NCBI GenBank assembly: GCA_963832895.1
Contig: CAWHVQ010000010.1
Coordinates: 1-64,000, forward strand
Origin: JAMXLO01 sp963832895
GTDB lineage: Bacteria; Pseudomonadota; Alphaproteobacteria; Acetobacterales; Acetobacteraceae
Direction: 5' to 3'
Length of the DNA stretch: 64,000 nucleotides
Below the pieces are notes generated by a model. That model did not search any database and was not told the DNA's origin. It saw nothing but the letters and a program-made list of their open reading frames with translations. Positions 60,442 through 64,000 of the stretch are shown here, piece by piece. Position numbers and translations under genes: made by a program. Each line of letters opens with the position of its first letter. Position 1 is the stretch's first letter.

Positions 60442-60757
60442 TCAGACCAGACCTCTCGTGCGGTAGACGTCGCGCAACGGCGCCGCGAAGTCGATGCTGT
60501 CGAGACGCAGCTCGCCATTCACGTCGGCGACGTCCGGCCGCGGCGACCACGCGCCGCCCGGCGAGCACCTGAAAAGAGGCGGCCATTTGCATCGAGATGC
60601 ATCCCAATCAACTGTGCCAGACGTGCCTGGATCGATGCGTGGCGGTCGGAGGCCGAGGCCATCATCTCGGGCTCGCCGTCCCGCAACTGCCAGAGCGCAC
60701 CGCGCCGTCGTCCGGTTCCCAACCGAGGAACTCGGCGACCGTCATACGTGGCGGCAT
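60442..60757 (-). pseudogene. Uma2-family (DUF820) putative nuclease, decayed
   Basis: Minus-strand pieces in different frames. From ATG 60757: MPPRMTVAEFLGWEPDDG. After a shift, ALWQLRDGEPEMMASASDRH, then ASIQARLAQLIGMHLDANGR. After a second break the C-terminal piece DVADVNGELRLDSIDFAAPL ends RDVYRTRGLV at TGA 60442-60444. The order and wording match Uma2 proteins, which belong to the restriction-endonuclease-like superfamily. The central catalytic part (the PD-(D/E)XK core with EV/K strand) is missing, so this is a shortened remnant rather than a simple frameshift. Confidence 0.72.
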
Positions 60758-60758
60758 C

Positions 60759-60895
60759 CTCAGCGCGGTGGACATGCCGGCAGGAAGCGCGCCCGCCTAT
60801 CCGCGTTCAAGCAGAGCCGCGCTGAGCAGGCCGATTCTTGCGGCCGGTCGGCGCCTGCGCCCACAATGGCGGCCGTCCTTCCCATGAGGCGCGCC
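60759..60895. other. Intergenic stretch between Uma2 remnant and monooxygenase
   Basis: No coding signal beyond the remnant. The promoter for the monooxygenase gene is expected here, but no clear -35/-10 pair can be named. Confidence 0.3.
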
Positions 60896-62095
60896 ATGTC
60901 CCCGCTCCACCTCCGCCACGGCATCTTCCTGCCGCCGTTCCATCCGATGGACGAAAATCCCGCCGCCTGCATGGACCGCGACCTCGAGCTGATGCAGTGG
61001 CTCGACCGGCTCGGCTTCCATGAGGCCTGGATCGGCGAGCACCACTCCGCCGGCTGGGAGACGATCAGCTCGCCCGAGCTGTTCATCGCGGTGGCCGCCG
61101 AGCGCACGCGCTCGATCCGCTTCGGCACCGGCGTCATCTCGCTGCCCTACCATAACCCGCTGATGACGGCGAACCGTATCATCCAGCTCGACCACCACAC
61201 CCGCGGCCGCGTCATGTTCGGCGCGGGCCCCGGCCTGCTCGCATCGGACGCGCTGATGCTGGGAATCGATCCGAACACGCAGCGCGACCGTATGGCCGAG
61301 GCGTTGGACGTGATCCTGCGATTCTTCAAGGGCGAGATCGTGACCGAGAAGACCGACTGGTACACCTTCGTCAACGCCCGCGCGCATCTGCGTCCGTATA
61401 CACGTCCGCATCCCGAGGTCGCGGTGGTCAGCGCGGTCACGCCGTCGGGCGGCCGACTGGCCGGCAAGTACAACCTCAGCATGATCTGTGTCGCGGCGAC
61501 TAATCCGTTCGGCTACGACGCGCTCGCCGCCAACTGGCAGATCGCCAATGACATCGCGGCGGAGCAGGGCCGCACGATGGACCCGTCGCGACTGCGCCTG
61601 GTCGGCCCGATGCACATCGCGGAAACGCGCGCACAGGCATTCGAGAACTGCCGGTTCGGCTTCGAGCGCTATCTCGGCTACCTCAACAATAACCAGCAGC
61701 GCTTCATCGTGCCGCCCGGGCACGACCCCGCCGAGTGGTTCGTTGAGAACAAGTTCGGCGTGATCGGCACGCCGGACGATGCGATCGCATTGATCGAACG
61801 ACTCCAGTCGAAGCAGGGCGAGTTCGGCGTGTTCCTGCACCAGGCGCACAACTGGGCGGACTGGGAGGAGACCAAGCGCTCCTACGAGCTATATGCGCGT
61901 TATGTGATGCCGCATTTCTCCGGCGACAACATCCCGCGCGTCGAGTCATTCAACTGGTGCACAGAGCATCGCGACGAGCTGACCGAGAAGCGCTCGGCCG
62001 CGGCGCGTGCGATGTTCGACAAGCACGAGGCAGAGCAGCGTGCGCGTGAGGCAGGCGGTATGGTGCGGCCGAAGGTGGGGCGCGAGGCGTGGTGA
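60896..62095 (+). CDS. LLM-class flavin-dependent monooxygenase (bacterial luciferase-like)
   Basis: 399 residues from ATG 60896 (GAGG six bases upstream; ATG 60884 is an alternative). Luciferase-like TIM barrel: LRHGIFLPPFHPMDENPAAC, LDRLGFHEAWIGEHHSAGWE, IRFGTGVISLPYHNPLMTAN and GRVMFGAGPGLLASDALMLG. It is close in style to limonene-1,2-monooxygenase-type enzymes. It uses reduced flavin from a separate reductase and O2. The GEHH and PYHNP segments contact flavin in relatives. It is one base from the stress-protein gene, so both may be expressed together. Confidence 0.88.
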   Translation: MSPLHLRHGIFLPPFHPMDENPAACMDRDLELMQWLDRLGFHEAWIGEHHSAGWETISSPELFIAVAAERTRSIRFGTGVISLPYHNPLMTANRIIQLDHHTRGRVMFGAGPGLLASDALMLGIDPNTQRDRMAEALDVILRFFKGEIVTEKTDWYTFVNARAHLRPYTRPHPEVAVVSAVTPSGGRLAGKYNLSMICVAATNPFGYDALAANWQIANDIAAEQGRTMDPSRLRLVGPMHIAETRAQAFENCRFGFERYLGYLNNNQQRFIVPPGHDPAEWFVENKFGVIGTPDDAIALIERLQSKQGEFGVFLHQAHNWADWEETKRSYELYARYVMPHFSGDNIPRVESFNWCTEHRDELTEKRSAAARAMFDKHEAEQRAREAGGMVRPKVGREAW

Positions 62096-62096
62096 C

Positions 62097-62909
62097 GTGT
62101 CCGGCGTCATCCTCGCGGTGCTTGACCATCCCGACGCGACGGGTGCGCTGCTCAACGCCGCGCGACGGCTTGCCGAACTGTGCGATGCGACACGGATCAA
62201 TGCCCTGGTGGTACGGATGCCGCCCGAGGCGATGGTGTCGCCAAGCGAAGAGGTGCTGACAGCTCAACGGGAGGCGAGGCTGCGTGCCGAGGAAGCCAGC
62301 CGCGCGGCCGGCGTGCGGGAGGTGTTCGATGCCTGGGCGGCGAATTTGCCCGCCGGCATCGTCGCTGAATGGACCGACACCGACGGCATCACGGAACTGC
62401 TGGTCGAAGGACGCGGACGCCGCGCCGACTACCTGGTGATCGAGCAGCCGGCGCGACACGACTATGGCACTAGCTGGCACGCGCTGCGTGCGGCTTTGTT
62501 CACCACTGACAGGCCGGTGCTGGTGGTGCCGGCGCAGTCAACGACGACATTTGGTCGCCGCGTCGCCATTGCGTGGCGCGATGATGAACCGGCGACCAAG
62601 GCGGTTCTTGCGGTATTACGCTGCCTGTCCCAGGCGGAGGGCGTATTCGTGCTGGCCGGCACGCGAGGCGACGCCGCCCCGCAATTGCCGGCGATCCTGG
62701 CGGAGCACGGCATCGCCGCAGCGTTGCACGCGATGCCGATCGGTTCCGGCGTATTCGGCGCGGCACTCCTCGCCAAGGCTCACGAACTCGGCGCTGACCT
62801 GCTGGTGATGGGTGCCTATCAGCACTCGCCGCTGCGCGAGTTCCTGCTGGGTGGCGTCACGCGGCACATGCTGGCCAATGCCGATCTGCCATTGCTGTTG
62901 CGGCACTGA
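62097..62909 (+). CDS. Universal stress protein, tandem UspA domains
   Basis: 270 residues, GTG start right after the monooxygenase stop. The N-terminal half is a degenerate Usp domain (VILAVLDHPDATGALLNAAR). The C-terminal half has a good Usp ending MGAYQHSPLREFLLGGVTRH, the G-x2-G-x9-G-type ATP-binding loop seen here as Gly-Ala-x...Gly-Gly-Val-Thr. Tandem Usp proteins respond to starvation, redox or membrane stress. Convergent with the PhnC-type ATPase gene. Confidence 0.87.
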   Translation: MSGVILAVLDHPDATGALLNAARRLAELCDATRINALVVRMPPEAMVSPSEEVLTAQREARLRAEEASRAAGVREVFDAWAANLPAGIVAEWTDTDGITELLVEGRGRRADYLVIEQPARHDYGTSWHALRAALFTTDRPVLVVPAQSTTTFGRRVAIAWRDDEPATKAVLAVLRCLSQAEGVFVLAGTRGDAAPQLPAILAEHGIAAALHAMPIGSGVFGAALLAKAHELGADLLVMGAYQHSPLREFLLGGVTRHMLANADLPLLLRH

Positions 62910-62912
62910 CCA

Positions 62913-63689
62913 TCACGCGTGAACCAGCGGCGCGTGATCGGCGTGGAACTCTTCCTCGGTCACGCCATAGACGTCGAACACCTTGTTCGGAGTGAGCTGT
63001 GCCGGCGTGCCGTCGAACACAATGCGTCCCGACTGCATGGCGATGATGCGGTTGCACCAGGCGCGCGCCGCATCCAGATGATGCAGGCATACCAGCACCG
63101 TCAGTCCGTCCTGGCGGTTCACCGTGCGCAGCGCATCCATCACCACCCGCGCATTATGCGGATCGAGGCTGGCGATCGGTTCATCCGCGAGCAGCATTGC
63201 CGGCTGCTGCAACAGGGCCCGGCAGATCGCGACGCGCTGCTGCTGGCCGCCCGACAGCGTGCCCGCGCGCTGCAATGCCACCTCGGCGAGGCCGAAGCGC
63301 TCCAGCAACATCACTGCCATCGCCCGCTCCTGTTCCGAGAAGAGGCCGAGCAGGCTCGACAGCGCGGGACGATGCGCAAGCCTCCCGATCAGCACGTTGG
63401 TGAGAACGTCGAGCCGCGGCACCAGGTTGAACTGCTGAAAGATCATCGCCGCTCGCGCACGCCACGCGCGCAACGCCTTGCCGGTGAGCACGGTGACGTC
63501 GGTCTCGCCAAACTGGATGGTGCCGGCTGAGGGTTCGGTCAGCCGGTTGACCATGCGCAGCAATGTCGATTTGCCGGCACCCGAGCGGCCGATGATGCCG
63601 AGCATCTGGCCGGGCGGCACGTCGAGCTCGATCGCGTCAACCGCGACAACGCTGCCGAACCTACGTGTCACGCCGTGGAGGCGGAGCAT
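62913..63689 (-). CDS. ABC transporter ATP-binding protein, phosphonate (PhnC) type
   Basis: 258 residues from the ATG of MLRLHGVTRRFG; an ATG three codons earlier is possible. Walker A GRSGAGKST, LLRMVNRLTEPSAGTI, AMIFQQFNLVPRLDVLTNVL (PhnC-style Q-loop), signature LSGGQQQRVAICRALLQQP, Walker B LLADEPIASLDP and switch His in CLHHLDAAR. The match to PhnC is good, but no phosphonate-binding protein or permease is inside the window. The gene probably starts or ends an importer operon extending past the right side. Confidence 0.85.
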   Translation of the reverse strand: MLRLHGVTRRFGSVVAVDAIELDVPPGQMLGIIGRSGAGKSTLLRMVNRLTEPSAGTIQFGETDVTVLTGKALRAWRARAAMIFQQFNLVPRLDVLTNVLIGRLAHRPALSSLLGLFSEQERAMAVMLLERFGLAEVALQRAGTLSGGQQQRVAICRALLQQPAMLLADEPIASLDPHNARVVMDALRTVNRQDGLTVLVCLHHLDAARAWCNRIIAMQSGRIVFDGTPAQLTPNKVFDVYGVTEEEFHADHAPLVHA

Positions 63690-63729
63690 CTCCGTCACAC
63701 CCTCAACGCCTCGCCAGCGCAGGTCATGA

Positions 63730-64000
63730 CTACTCTACCGTGTCGATCAGGTCGGGACTGATCTCCAGCTTGAATGCCGCGGCCATCAGTGCCCGCGTAT
63801 AGTCCTCGCGTGGGTTGGCGAACACGACATCGGCGTCACCCTCCTCCACCACGCGGCCATGACGCAGCACGACCAGGCGATGGGCAAGGGCGCGCACCAC
63901 CTTCAGGTCGTGGCTGATGAACAGATAGGCCAGACCGTGAACCTGCTGCAGCCGACGCAGCAGATCGACGATCTGCGCCTGCACCGACATGTCCAGTGCG
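63730..64000 (-). CDS. Peptide/microcin-type ABC ATPase, C-terminal fragment
   Basis: Cut by the right edge. The visible 90 residues begin ALDMSVQAQIVDLLRRLQ, right after the Walker B region, and continue with YLFISHDLKVVRALAHRLVV (switch His) and the tail FANPREDYTRALMAAAFKLE. This is the second ATPase domain of an oligopeptide or microcin C (YejF-like) exporter/importer. The gene is separate in direction and family from the PhnC-type gene 40 bases away only by a short gap, so both could be in one operon. Confidence 0.85.
   Translation of the reverse strand, partial: ALDMSVQAQIVDLLRRLQQVHGLAYLFISHDLKVVRALAHRLVVLRHGRVVEEGDADVVFANPREDYTRALMAAAFKLEISPDLIDTVE

Noticed and set aside
63730..64000. 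PhnC-type gene and the edge ATPase as one phosphonate system
   Set aside because: The edge fragment has the oligopeptide/microcin-type ending, not a phosphonate-type one, so a single functional system is not supported by the visible sequence.

Overview
The window is 64 kb of GC-rich DNA. It looks like the chromosome of an alphaproteobacterium, probably a Rhodospirillales/Acetobacteraceae-type organism. This placement is inferred from gene content: a MucR/Ros-type regulator fragment, a cheA with a fused receiver domain, MmcB, a YcgN-type protein, SYLF and retropepsin-like proteins, and a TPP-riboswitch thiC. It does not rest on a marker gene. Coding density is high except for bases 65-2925, about 23.7-24.1 kb, 40.95-41.35 kb, 56.1-57.4 kb and 60.36-60.9 kb.

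Layout. Bases 1-2925 form an accessory stretch: the first codons of a MucR/Ros regulator on the minus strand, then small, mostly frame-broken genes separated by a recurring 15-bp box. It abuts, at about 2925, a chemotaxis operon (cheA'-cheW-cheY-cheB-cheR, 2.9-7.2 kb) whose cheA has lost its 5' part. A minus-strand block follows (7.25-19.1 kb): D-threonine-aldolase-like enzyme, Nudix hydrolase, two tandem amidohydrolases, a solute-binding protein, two methyltransferases, a DsrE-like protein, two MFS transporters, an SRAP protein and a small metallopeptidase. Bases 19.2-31.7 kb hold mixed housekeeping genes, including PCD, MmcB, GST, a frame-broken hldE/rfaE-like gene, a phosphoesterase, a PhyH oxygenase, an ABC exporter with a frame-broken permease, SYLF and retropepsin-like envelope proteins, and a DHDPS-YgjP fused reading frame. 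Bases 31.7-40.9 kb are a complete tripartite RND efflux operon with two inner-membrane pumps (mdtABC-like plus outer-membrane factor).

Bases 41.3-47.1 kb carry an ABC importer (two permeases and a binding protein, no ATPase) followed by a molybdenum-hydroxylase large subunit and a MoaD/ThiS-like sulfur carrier. Its binding protein is a clear paralogue of the one at 11.3-12.6 kb, so the two loci probably handle related compounds. Then come a thioesterase, copC-copD, TPP riboswitch-thiC, a SirB1-like protein, a glycosyltransferase with a heptad-repeat tail, an isoprenyl transferase and an alpha/beta hydrolase. At 56.18-57.38 kb a 1.2-kb insert lies between tRNA-Pro(CGG) and a perfect 46-bp copy of its 3' half. 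It carries one DUF4145-like gene and three copies of a 22-bp repeat. The right end holds a LOG protein, cytochrome c, a D-aminoacylase-type amidohydrolase, a broken Uma2 gene, a flavin monooxygenase, a universal stress protein, a PhnC-type ATPase and a truncated peptide-type ABC ATPase.

At least five otherwise recognisable genes are restored to frame by removing one G from a GG or GGG run. This may reflect sequencing or assembly indels rather than true gene death, so every frameshifted call below should be read with that in mind. The most distinctive items are the tRNA-Pro-bounded DUF4145 insert, the truncated cheA next to the accessory stretch, the orphan molybdenum hydroxylase plus MoaD-like pair with its paralogous transporter loci, and a remnant of a third solute-binding protein.
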